DNA from: Tenodera sinensis
Lineage: Eukaryota > Arthropoda > Insecta > Mantodea > Mantidae
Direction: 5' to 3'
Assembly: GCA_030765045.1 (NCBI GenBank)
Contig: CM060961.1
Coordinates: 96,965,135 to 97,029,134, forward strand
Length of the DNA: 64,000 bases
This document shows, piece after piece, positions 1 through 8,837 of the stretch. The notes under the pieces were generated by a model. That model searched no databases. It was not told the origin of the DNA and saw only the letters and a list, made by a program, of their open reading frames with translations. The translations under genes were made by a program, and so were the position numbers. Numbering within the stretch: the first letter of the stretch is position 1; each line of letters starts with the position of its first letter.

Positions 1-1895
1 AGTTTGGTATCAAATGTAACTCCTAAATACTTTGCTTCCTTTGTTTCTGGTAATTGTTGACCCTCAAAATTTAGTTTTATTTTTAGTTGTTTTTTTCTTA
101 GTGAAAAGATTTGGTAGTTTGATTTTGTGGTATTAACAGTCATTAAATGTTCTTTGGTCCACTTTTGTAGGTTGGTTAAGGATTGTTGCATGGCTTTTTC
201 TAGTTCTGTACTTTTGTTTTTTGGTTTTGAAGTCCACATTACTAAGCCATCAGCAAATAGTGCACACTTCACACCTGATTCTTGTATTTGTTGTGGCAGA
301 TCGTTAATAAATATATTAAAAAGTGTTGTGCTGAGCACTGCGCCGTCTGGTAAGCCACGGTGTACTTGTTTGTATTTAGATATATTTCTTCCATATCTGG
401 TTGCAATAAAGCATTGTGTTAGGAAATGACATAGCCATGAAAACATTGGACCTTGTATCCCTACTTTTGTACTTGCTTCGGCGGTACATATACTAAAATT
501 GGAACGATACTATCCCTACTTTTTTACTTTCTTTAGCAGTTTTGTTCTGCATATAGAATCATATGCATTTGGAAATCAATAAAAACTGATATATTATCTT
601 CTTTTCTATTGAAGGAGTCTTTGATTTCTTGACTGAGAAGTAGGAATTGTTCATTTGTAGAGTGGAACTCTCTAAATCCAGCTTAACATGGGGAAATTAA
701 ATTTTGGGATTCTAGAAACTAATTTAACCTGTTTGACACCATTCTTTCCACCACTTTTGCTATTATGCTAGTAAAAGCTATAATTTTTTATTTCTGATGC
801 TGTTTTATCTTCCTTCAAGAGTGGGACAATTATTGCTTTTGGCCATTCTGCAGGTACAGTGGTGTTCCAGGATAGATTGTAGAGTTTTAGTAGTTGTTGT
901 TTTGCTGTTTTTCCAAGGTTTTTTATGAATTCTGGATGTATGTGATCAGGTCCAGGAGACTTTTTGAATTTTAGATTATTAATTGCAATGTTCAGTTCTT
1001 GTATATTAAATTTTGATAAAAGATATTGTATTGAGTGTTAGGATCACATTCTCTTTCTGGTTTCAAATCTTTCTTAAGTTCTTTACATTCCTTTTTATTA
1101 TTTCTTGTTACTTTATGTGAATTAGCATAATATTTATTGAATGTTTCGGTTTTGGTTGCATTATTTGTTAATATTTTATTGTTGTGTATGATAGGTGTGC
1201 TGTTTTCCTTCCTGCCCTTGACATCTTTTATGAACTTATGGGCTTTATTGCCATCTGTCCTATAATCCATTTTTTCTAAGAAATTATTAAAGTGATTCCT
1301 TTTAGCAGTATTAATTTCCTTTTTTAGTGAGGCACATTTCTTCCGCCATATTTGTGTATCTGATATGTTTTTTGTTTGTTCAGTTGTATTTCTAGCTATA
1401 TCCCTTTGCTTTTTCAGTTCTTCTAACTGGGGGTTCCAAAAGGGTTTGAAATTGTTTATTCTTCCACGAGGAATATGTTTTTTTGCAGTTTCTAGGATGA
1501 CTTTACAGAAATTTTTGTTCATATGATCTGGGTGGTCATGCAGCTGTGAGTTTTTAAATTTATGTTCCAGTTCAGTTTTATATTTGTTCCAATCTGCTTT
1601 TTTGAAGTTCCAATACAGATTCATGTGACTGTGACTGTTATTTGTATTCTCTAGTTTTATATCAGCAATTACTCCTCTGTGATCAGAACTTGGGTCTTCT
1701 ATAACTTTTTTTTAATTTTTGAAACAACATCTGTTGTAGCTAACAAGAGGTCGGGGTTACTACCTGCTCCAGAGTAATGTATGAAGGTTTTGGGATCTTC
1801 TTTATCATAAATCAGTTCAAAGGTTGAACTGACCTCTTTCACACCTTTAAATTTGTTATCTTTTCTAGCTATTGTTTTGGCAGTGTATTTAAAAT
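1..1895 (-). pseudogene. LINE fragment: endonuclease C-terminus, linker and reverse transcriptase
   Basis: Decayed ORF2 of a non-LTR retrotransposon read right to left and running off the left edge. About 1640-1880 encodes the end of an APE-type endonuclease (SNPDLLLATTDV, then a DPSSDHRG-like stretch, the usual SDH motif) across frame breaks. The 210-residue open frame 992-1624 is the linker between endonuclease and RT (KPFWNPQLEELKKQRDIARN is typical). From about 990 to 1 the RT is broken by stops, but GLPDGAVLSTTLFNIFINDL and ALFADGLVMW are readable. The catalytic FADD is changed to FADG, so this copy is dead. Group level is inferred only: an RT/endonuclease LINE of the Jockey/I/CR1 kind. 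Confidence 0.85.
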
Positions 1896-2399
1896 GCTAC
1901 AAACAATGAACATTTCAAAATTTTGATAATTTTAAATATCATTCTGTTATAGCAAAGCACTCTCAAAAGAACGTTGGGAACAGGACATTTTAGAGTGCTT
2001 TGGTTTATTAAATAAAAATGATTACCTTTGAAAAAATAATATTCTCACAATTTTTATAGTTTTTATAGACCTTTATAATTCACCAACTAGTAAATATTAA
2101 AGTTACAAAACAATCACATCCACTATTTTTTTCTGCATTCTCAGTTTGATGATTACAAGCACTCAGAGCAGTAGGTTTCCAGGAAATACAGCATTCTCTC
2201 TACAGCGCATGTTCTCCTTGTAGTGACCCATGCAGAAATACGTGAGTTGTGTGCATACCCCGTCTTCAGTTTCCTGAGATATTTTTCTCTTACATGTTCA
2301 CACACATTACTGCTCAAAATGCTGCTTGTTGTACTCTGATACATGCAGAAAAAGTTTAAAAAAATGTGATGTATGATGTGTGATGTGTTTTTTAATACT
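1896..2399. other. No gene seen
   Basis: AT-rich stretch between the LINE fragment and the next repeat. The only structure noted is a 10-bp inverted repeat around 1953-2000 (AAAGCACTCT and its complement). Open frames here are short and lack recognisable motifs. Confidence 0.5.
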
Positions 2400-3587
2400 C
2401 ACACATAACAAGGAACATCTCCGAAATGGTTCACCTTACAAGAAAACTTATTGAGACATAAAGTGTGTATTTTAGCAAGATCTACATTTTTTGTACAGTA
2501 TGATTTGGTCTACCGCTAACGGTTTACTGATTATGCAAAAGTCGTCCAGAATAAATACTACTAGAGGGGCTATAGCCAGAAAATTTAAAATCATCAAACT
2601 CCCAGCTCACATTCATACCATGTGCAATCTGCATTGAAAGTGTTCTCTGTCTTTTTGTATTTTCAAAGAACAGCAATCCTAAATACTTTCAGTAAAAAGA
2701 AAAACACTTTTCTGGCAGGGATGTAATTCTTCTTTAACGAGCCGGGGAAAGTATTTAATGAGAGGGGGAGATCCACCTGTTGATTAGAACCCTGCTTTGC
2801 AGTGCTTTATAGCTCCACAACACCTCTGACTTTAGTAATAAATATTCAATGTACTTTACATAACATAAATATAAGTTTACAATCAGGCAGTTTTTAAATA
2901 CAAAATTGCTCATTCATAAGCCCTGATATCATCAGCAATTAATATGTAATTAAATATCATAAGCAGCTCTTGCTTATAATCAGCTGTGACAGTGCTTTTA
3001 TTATTAGTCTATCTCCATAGAGGTTTATGATGGAAACTACGAGTATTCAAATAGAGGTCATAAATCACAACAGCTCGGAGTTCTCAACAATCTGGCTCAC
3101 AGAGCTCTGCCTGTCTCCGATCCCAGCCACCTAAAGCAAGAACTACAGCACCTGAGGCACACTTTCCACCAAAATGGCTACTCCGTAGACGACATTGAAG
3201 CCTCAATCTCCAAGGCCAGGAGAGGAAAACCACAATCTCAGCTAACACCAGACAAGCCGACCGCCACTACCTGCATCCCATATACTGGCAATCTACCTAG
3301 CAGAATCAACAGGATTCCGGCAAAACACAACGTCAGAACCATTTTGAAGGAAATAGCCCCACCCTAAACTACCCTTTACATGAAACATTTTTCGAAAATT
3401 TTGATTTTCTTGAAAATGGCTCAAACGATTTTGATTAAAATGCCATATATTTGAGATATTTTTATGAAAAATGAAATGTATATCTTGAATTTTCTGGCTA
3501 TAGCCCCTGTAGTCATATTTGCTCTGAATGACTTTTGCATAACTGGTAAACCATTTGAGATAGACCAAATCATACTGTACAAAAAAT
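2400..3587. mobile_element. Unclassified element with about 100-bp terminal inverted repeats
   Basis: The stretch around 2487-2596 (from CATTTTTTGTACAGTATGAT to GGGGCTATAGCCAGAAAAT) reappears inverted at about 3480-3587, giving imperfect inverted ends about 100 bp long around a roughly 0.9-kb interior. The 98 bp just outside the left arm (2400-2497, with GAAATGGTTCACC) recurs inverted at 13641-13740, so the unit is dispersed. The interior carries a PLE coding fragment (3050-3362) and an A/T-rich piece (AAAATGGCTCAAACGATTTT) similar to sequences near 16830 and 33385. Class is uncertain: a foldback DNA element or an inverted PLE arrangement. Confidence 0.5.
3050..3362 (+). pseudogene. Penelope-like element fragment, RT C-terminal region
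   Basis: One frame reads QLGVLNNLAHRALPVSDPSH, then LKQELQHLRHTFHQNGYS, and later IPYTGNLPSRINRIPAKHNV before a stop at about 3363. This order (a short helical block with HLKQEL...FHQNGYS, then an IPY...RI.RI..KH.V motif) is characteristic of the region between RT and the GIY-YIG endonuclease in Penelope-like retroelements. There is no start and no endonuclease domain. It belongs to a different PLE subfamily from the copies at 50.6 and 62.9 kb. Confidence 0.65.
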
Positions 3588-4127
3588 GTTGTTAGCTAAT
3601 GCTGGATTTCTGACAATGAAGCCATTAATCCTCTTGCTCTCCAATATTTAATATATTGATAGAGCAATAGCAGTATAGTAACCGATTTTTAGAGAGCACC
3701 ATATTTTTATGTTTTGGCGGTCACATCGCTCTCTCACAACCCCCAGAATGTCTGGAGGACCACACCTGTCGTTGGTTTACGGGTCTCACTGACCTGACCG
3801 GGAGAGTTAACAAAATAAATTCACCGACCATATCCTCTGATTACCAATCAGAGGACGTATTACATGCCATGACAGGTCAGCATGTTAGGGGTTAAGAGTT
3901 TATAGAGAAATTAGAGAAATGGAGAGGTGGGAAAAATAAAGACTCCCTAGCCCTCGGGAACCCTAATAGCATCGGGGTCGGAAGAGAACAAGAGATGACC
4001 AAGGTAAGGTCAGATAGAAAAGTTACAGTGAGGAGCAAAACACCAGGAAGTGGAAGTAATATTCTGCTCAGCTTGGGTACCTTGTGGTCGCTATTCACAT
4101 ATCCCCTAGACGGAGACCCCTGAGTAG
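3588..4127 (-). repeat. 540-bp SINE-like repeat with a LINE-derived 3' tail (copy 1)
   Basis: This block is nearly the same as 35382-35916. On the minus strand it ends in about 60 bp that match the last codons and terminus of the LINE at 62225-62757 (KYWRARG...SLSEIQH, stop, then AACAAC). The remaining 440 bp match no coding family I recognise. An ORF on the minus strand (3892-4146) is coincidental. A shorter copy that keeps only the tail and linker lies at 15864-15970. The layout (unrelated body plus partner LINE 3' end) is that of a SINE, but I could not find an RNA polymerase III promoter. Confidence 0.6.
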
Positions 4128-4362
4128 AAATATTAAACATAAACAAACTGATAAATCAGCTGTGGCAGATCATTTTTGGTCATTTAATCATGAAATTAAT
4201 TCAGAAGTTAAATTATTAAAACAATTAAGTAATCCAATAGATTTAATGGTTTGGGAAAAAGTTTTTATTTTAAAAAACAGGAACCGTGTTATGAACTTCG
4301 AATTACCATTCATAGGTTGTATTTATAAACTTTTGTTTTCAGAGATTGGTAAATAAAAATTG
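4128..4362 (+). pseudogene. Penelope-like element fragment, end of the GIY-YIG protein
   Basis: One frame reads DKSAVADHFWSFNHEINSEV, LLKQLSNPIDLMVWEKVFIL and NRVMNFELP. The pattern (A.H...NH.......LL......D..VWE..FI......N.E.P) matches the C-terminal part of PLE proteins, downstream of the GIY-YIG core, and is paralogous to 52382-52645 and 62858-63090 in this window. The first residues of the open frame belong to the neighbouring repeat. 5'-truncated relic. Confidence 0.65.
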
Positions 4363-4858
4363 AATAAGAGTAATTGAGTACCTGGGAGCAACAAGAGCGT
4401 TAGTGGAAAAATGCCATGTTGAGATAAATGGTCTCAAAGTTTTGAAACTGTAGGAATCGTTTAATAAAACACTAATACTTTGAGAATCAGATTTATTATC
4501 AATAATATGCAAATGTCTAACAGTTTGTAATAACATCCTTTCAAATTTAATAATACAAAGATAAATATTGACATATATAGGAACAAAATTAACGCTGTTA
4601 TTGCATAGAATGTATACTGTTCAGCCTTTTTATATTATAATTGTTATACTTTTAATACATTTAGGATTACAGAACAATCTTTAGGCCTCAGATTCTGATT
4701 CAACATCTGACACTTTATTTGGGACATCATTATTCACACATTCCGTGTTTTTTGTGCCTTAGTATTGACAGATGTTTGTTTCTCTTTTGTTGTTATGTAT
4801 CCCATCAAGATCACATCCTGAAGTACTTTGTCACTGCAGCCCCAAAATTTAACGAAGT
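4363..4858. other. No gene seen; short dispersed repeat
   Basis: No coding signal supported. A roughly 35-bp segment at about 4369-4403 (TTGAGTACCTGGGAGCAACA, continuing to GAGCGTTAG) recurs inverted at about 12487-12521, beside an unknown ORF. The ORF on the minus strand (4339-4536) has no recognisable motif. Confidence 0.4.
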
Positions 4859-4871
4859 TGTTCCTGTTCAA

Positions 4872-5526
4872 GGGGTAGTAAGGGGTAGTGATGCGCCTCC
4901 TATAGCCTCTCCTACCCAATTCCCATCCTCATCCTGCCCGTGGTGCACCCTGCTTTTAACAGATGAGGCTCTGGGGACCGAATCACAGCGGTATAACTGT
5001 TTCATCTAAAATGGAGGAAATGTCATTTACATATGTGCTGGCCTATCACAGCACAACAGCGTCCCTCAGAGGCACATGAGGGGAAGGTCGGTGGATCTAA
5101 ATATCATCTATTTAGTCCTCCCGGCTAGGTCCGATGGACCCGTTGACCAACGATAGGTGTGGTCCCCCTTGCAAAATGGGGGTTTAAGTCGGGTGATGTA
5201 ACTGCCACATTGTAAAACTGGTGCCCGTTAAGAAAACAGTTACATGAAAGCCACACACATGAATATGAGTCCTAAAGATAAACATTCCGGAGTTAAAATT
5301 GTCCTCCAATCGGATCTCCGGGTGGGGACATCTTTAGGCAAATTTCATTACAACAATTCCAATACTTTAAGAATTCTACAATGGAATGCAGGAGGCATGT
5401 CCCAAACTTGAAGACCTGTGAAGCATTAAGATCAGAAGAAACTACAGTTCAAAAGTATTGGAAAGCACGAATGCTAATGGCTTCATTGCCAGATGCAAGG
5501 CACTAGAAAACAACAACAACAACAAC
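4872..5526 (+). mobile_element. Internally deleted LINE derivative (RIME-like), with 13-bp target duplication
   Basis: The 13-mer TGTTCCTGTTCAA stands at 4859-4871 and again at 5527-5539, bounding a 655-bp insert. The left 530 bp look like a LINE 5' end and reach the first codons of the endonuclease ORF (TLRILQWNAGGMSQT, about 5363-5410). They join directly to the last roughly 110 bp of a LINE ORF2 (TCEALRSEETTVQKYWKAR...SLPDARH, stop) and a (CAA)n tail. The same 3' end is seen at 51408-51530, 31818-31861 and 63178-63222. It has two real LINE ends but no catalytic domains, so it can only have moved with help from a full LINE. Confidence 0.85.
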
Positions 5527-5539
5527 TGTTCCTGTTCAA

Positions 5540-5758
5540 CAATTTGTAAACTCTGACAACACCTAGAATAAAATTGGAAAAAATATAGACTATATAAAAT
5601 AACCAAAACTTCACCCATATCTAATTCTGATCATTTTATATTAGCATTATTAATTTAAATTCGCATGTTTCCTTTGTCATTGTTGGCAGCCCACTAAGTG
5701 CTGCCAACAATGAAGTTGTTAAATTGATTTTCAGCTAACTAAAGGAAAATAAACTGTC
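5540..5758. other. Short spacer before LTR copy A
   Basis: AT-rich sequence without ORF or repeat signal. An imperfect inverted pair at about 5682-5713 (TTGTTGGCAGC / GCTGCCAACAA) could form a hairpin. Confidence 0.4.
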
Positions 5759-5762
5759 CACT

Positions 5763-6556
5763 TGATACCGAAATTTAGATTTCCAATCGAATGGGCTTGA
5801 TAAAGACACGTTTTAATTTAATTGCCGGATGTGAGATTTGCGATAAGTGTTAAGTAATAACATAAATAGATAATAGAGCAGGAAGTGTTGTAAGGTGAGC
5901 AAGATATGAGTAAATAATAGTCGTTAAATTTGTAGGATAAACACATTATTGGTTTGAAATTAGCGAGTCATGACGTCATACTACATAGTTTAAATACACG
6001 TTCGAAAGTCAAGTCTACCAACCTTAAAAGTCGCGCGATATATTTAATAAAATATAAAGTAAACATCGTTTAATCCTAAAAAGGTAATTATATATTCGAA
6101 ATTCATAAAAGAACATGTTATAATAGAAAGGGACATTTCTAAATTGCGGGAAAAGGAAATAGCATTTTGGATACGAGGCTTTCTTGGATGACGTCATGAC
6201 ATTCAAATTGGAAGGGAACGGTTTCTTAGCGTGGGTAAGAGAGAAAGCGTCTGGTCACTACTCAACCAGAGACCAGTACGGCAGGTTGTGCTGTGCGGAC
6301 GTGAGTGCGATTCCTCTACATATACAATCGGCATAGCTCCCGAAAATGTCAAAGATGCAATAAATAATATATAAAAAGGTTTCCTTGGGTAGTCTATTCG
6401 AAAACATCTGCGCGTAGACGAGATAAAGAGATCTTCATCCTGACTAGCTGGAGCGAACCACATCAAAGGGCAACACCACGTCACCAACGACATTTAAACA
6501 TCAACGGCCGACACAGCGATACATCAAGAAGTGAGCCACGACTAATTTTAGCTTCA
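5763..6556 (+). repeat. 5' LTR of copy A
   Basis: 794 bp with TG...CA ends, paired with 11249-12039. The two LTRs differ by a scattering of substitutions and a three-base length difference near the 3' end, so this insertion is older than copy B. An AATAAA lies at about 6359-6364 (in GCAATAAATAATATATAAAA). Reverse-strand open frames across this LTR recur in every copy and are shadows. Confidence 0.92.
5971..6196. promoter_or_regulatory. Paired CRE palindromes inside the LTR
   Basis: TGACGTCA, the consensus CRE/ATF site, occurs at 5971-5978 and 6189-6196. The two sit within 13-bp sequences (GTCATGACGTCAT and ATGACGTCATGAC) that are exact inverted copies, 218 bp apart. Between them are TTTAAATA and a TATTTAATAAAATATAAA stretch that could serve as core promoter. 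The pair is retained in the LTRs of copies A, B, C, D, E and F. Binding is inferred from the motif only. Confidence 0.6.
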
Positions 6557-6558
6557 AA

Positions 6559-6809
6559 TGGCATCCCAACGTGTGGCGTCGAAAGAATGGACCAACCCCA
6601 AGACGACCAAGCCAGCATAAAACCAGCAAACAAGAAGGTGACCCAACGTGTGGCGTCGAAAGAATGGACCAACCCCAAGACGACCAGGCCAGCATCGAGC
6701 CAGCAGACAAGAAGGTGCCCAGCGTGTGAACATCTGTGAAACGTGTAGTGAACAAGTTTAAGTGCGTGAAATATTGGTGAGTAGAAAAACACGTGTAAAT
6801 AGTTTAGAA
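6559..6809 (+). promoter_or_regulatory. Primer-binding site and duplicated leader of copy A
   Basis: Two bases after the LTR begins TGGCATCCCAACGTGTGGC (6559-6577), close to the complement of the 3' end of tRNA-Lys (TGGCGCCCAACGTGGGGC, from general knowledge). A 76-77 bp unit starting with this core is tandemly repeated: CCCAACGTGTGG at 6565 and 6642, then a decayed CCCAGCGTGTG at 6718. Copy C also has two units, copy B only one. A GGTGAGTA resembling a 5' splice site lies at about 6776-6783, just before the gag ATG, and is present in all four copies. Confidence 0.7.
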
Positions 6810-8828
6810 ATGGAAGACAGTGATAGCGATTTTCTAGGTTTTGAGAGTCCGGAAATTGAGAAAAGTGTAGTTAGGATGGAAGAATTTAATCAGAATGTAA
6901 TTAGTAGCAGAATATGCCAAGAAGTAGAAGATCAGAACGTTAGAGAAACACCTAGAGGTAGTTCAGAAATGTTTAATAGTAATTCAGAAAGGCCAGCAAT
7001 TATGTCAGAAATAGAGAATATGTTTCAAAAGATAATGAAAAAGATGAGTACAGAGTTAAGTCAAAAGATAGATGAAAATAGTAAAGAATTAAGAACAGTG
7101 AAAAAGATGAGTACAGAGTTAAGTCAAAAGATAGATGAAACTAGTAAAGAATTAAGAACAGAGTTAGGACAGAAATTAGAGAAGGGACAACAGGAATTGG
7201 GAATGCAATTGGAAAATCAGAAGAGAGCTTTAGAAACCTTTAGGGAAGAAGTTAGGGAGGAAATTAATAAAGTCAGTAGTGAAGTAAAAGAAAATAGAGA
7301 ACAGGTTAAGGGAGAATTAGAGATAATACGGCAAGAAGTAAAGAATTCTGAAAAGAAATTAGGTCAACAAGTGAGTGAAAAATTAGATAAAGAAAGGGAA
7401 ATAGTAACATATAGATTAGACAAACAAAGGGAAGAGGTAGTACAAAGGTTAGATAAAGACAGGGAAGAAATTAGAGAAGAGCTACAGGGGTGTAAAGTTA
7501 GAATGGAAAGATCTGATGTAGAAAGTGAAAGGCAGGCTAGAAATTTGGAGGATGTTACAGACCAAATAAAAGGAGTAGTAACAGAAATTACTCAGGTAAA
7601 AGAGGCCTTAGAAAATTTGAAATTAAATGAAAATGCATGTAATCACAACAATCTTAGTAATGAAGCTGCAAGAAACGAGGCAATACCAGGTGTATCAGCT
7701 GACATTTCGATGCAAAATAGAGGTAACAGTAATTCCCATTCTGATCTCGGAAATAGCTCAGGGATAGGTGACAATTCAAATTTACATTGGCCTAACCATG
7801 TCTTAAATGAAATGACACCTCCAGTTTTTGAAAATGAAGATTCAGATGATCCTAAAGCCTTTTTAGAAGGGTTACAAGAGTACTTCACGGTGAAACGTAT
7901 ACCAGAGGAGTACAAGATGGTGATAGTAAGAAAATGCCTAAAGGGTAATGCTACCAATTGGCTAGGCCTTTCTATGGGTAACAATAATGATTACAGGACC
8001 TTTAGGAACATCTTTTTAACCAGATATTGGGGAGCTAGTAGGCAGGCTAATATTAGAGTCGAATTAAGCAATGGAAAGTTTAATCCTAGATCGGAGGAAT
8101 CGATGGTAAACTATTTTATGAGAATAGCGAGAAAATCGAAGATGTTGGATCCTCCCTTAGATGAAAAAGATCTAATTAATATAGTTACTCCACATTTTCC
8201 GGAAACGCTTCAACACTACCTAATCATAGGCCGACCTGATAGCATTGCAGCTATGATCGAATTATTATCAGCCTTAGAAGTCAATAAGCCAAAACACGCA
8301 TTTGGAAATAAATATGAAGAAAAAGAAACTGTAAATTCTTTCGGGCAAGGGGCACAGTATTATCAGAATAGAAGTGAGATTAGGGAAAGATATAAAGGAC
8401 CAGTACCAAGGATGGAATCATTCCGGTGGGAAAATCAAGGTAGATATAACCAGGAAGGGCGTCACCAAAATAGAAATGGTAATCAAAGGGGAAGAAATAT
8501 AAGGGTGAATTATATGAATACAAATAGATTTGATCGAGGTAGACGGGGACGTTATTTTGGACATAGTAGAAATTCAAATGATGGGTATTGGACAAACGGA
8601 GATAATGAGTTTAGACCGAGGTCACCAAGACAGGGAGAAAGGTATTCTAATGGACGAAATTCCCCCGAAAATGCGGAAATGGTTGAGGCCATTAACACGG
8701 TCAAAAACATGGTAGGAAGTAACCCCGATTTAATGCAGGAAAACAGAAGTAACAATTCGGGAAATAGTACAGGAGCAATACCTAAAAATCAGGGAAACGC
8801 CAGACCCGGTCAAACGCGCCTTCAGTGA
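6810..8828 (+). CDS. gag: Gag-like polyprotein of copy A, intact frame
   Basis: 672 residues from the first ATG (MEDSDSDFLGFESPEIEK); upstream in-frame codons lack ATG. Residues about 80-270 are a long, highly charged coiled coil with repeats such as KKMSTELSQKIDE, present twice here. A retrotransposon gag capsid-like domain follows (PPVFENEDSDDPKAFLEGLQ, CLKGNATNWLG, FLTRYWGASRQA). The C-terminal 150 residues are rich in Arg, Asn and Gly (RGRNIRVNYMNTNRFDRGRR) and contain no CCHC zinc knuckle. Gag should package RNA in cytoplasmic particles; the RG-rich tail may replace the knuckle in nucleic acid binding (inference). The frame ends 2 bases into a -1 overlap with pol. Confidence 0.88.
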   Translation: MEDSDSDFLGFESPEIEKSVVRMEEFNQNVISSRICQEVEDQNVRETPRGSSEMFNSNSERPAIMSEIENMFQKIMKKMSTELSQKIDENSKELRTVKKMSTELSQKIDETSKELRTELGQKLEKGQQELGMQLENQKRALETFREEVREEINKVSSEVKENREQVKGELEIIRQEVKNSEKKLGQQVSEKLDKEREIVTYRLDKQREEVVQRLDKDREEIREELQGCKVRMERSDVESERQARNLEDVTDQIKGVVTEITQVKEALENLKLNENACNHNNLSNEAARNEAIPGVSADISMQNRGNSNSHSDLGNSSGIGDNSNLHWPNHVLNEMTPPVFENEDSDDPKAFLEGLQEYFTVKRIPEEYKMVIVRKCLKGNATNWLGLSMGNNNDYRTFRNIFLTRYWGASRQANIRVELSNGKFNPRSEESMVNYFMRIARKSKMLDPPLDEKDLINIVTPHFPETLQHYLIIGRPDSIAAMIELLSALEVNKPKHAFGNKYEEKETVNSFGQGAQYYQNRSEIRERYKGPVPRMESFRWENQGRYNQEGRHQNRNGNQRGRNIRVNYMNTNRFDRGRRGRYFGHSRNSNDGYWTNGDNEFRPRSPRQGERYSNGRNSPENAEMVEAINTVKNMVGSNPDLMQENRSNNSGNSTGAIPKNQGNARPGQTRLQ

Positions 8829-8837
8829 GAACTGGGT
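8792..8837 (+). promoter_or_regulatory. Gag-pol -1 ribosomal frameshift signal, copy A
   Basis: GGGAAAC at 8792-8798 sits in the right phase in gag (G GGA AAC) for a -1 slip, and the pol frame is open from 8786. Five bases later ACCCGGT (8804-8810) can pair with ACTGGGT (8831-8837), a 7-bp stem with one G-U and a 20-nt loop that includes the gag stop. The same heptamer serves gag-pro in some betaretroviruses (general knowledge). Copies B and C keep GGGAAAC, E has GGGAAAT, and the stem is kept in all. Confidence 0.8.

Noticed and set aside
6024..6206. Recurrent minus-strand ORF (MNVMTSSKKASYPKCYFLFP...) in many places
   Set aside because: It is the reverse strand of the LTR, present wherever an LTR is, so conservation reflects the repeat rather than a protein.
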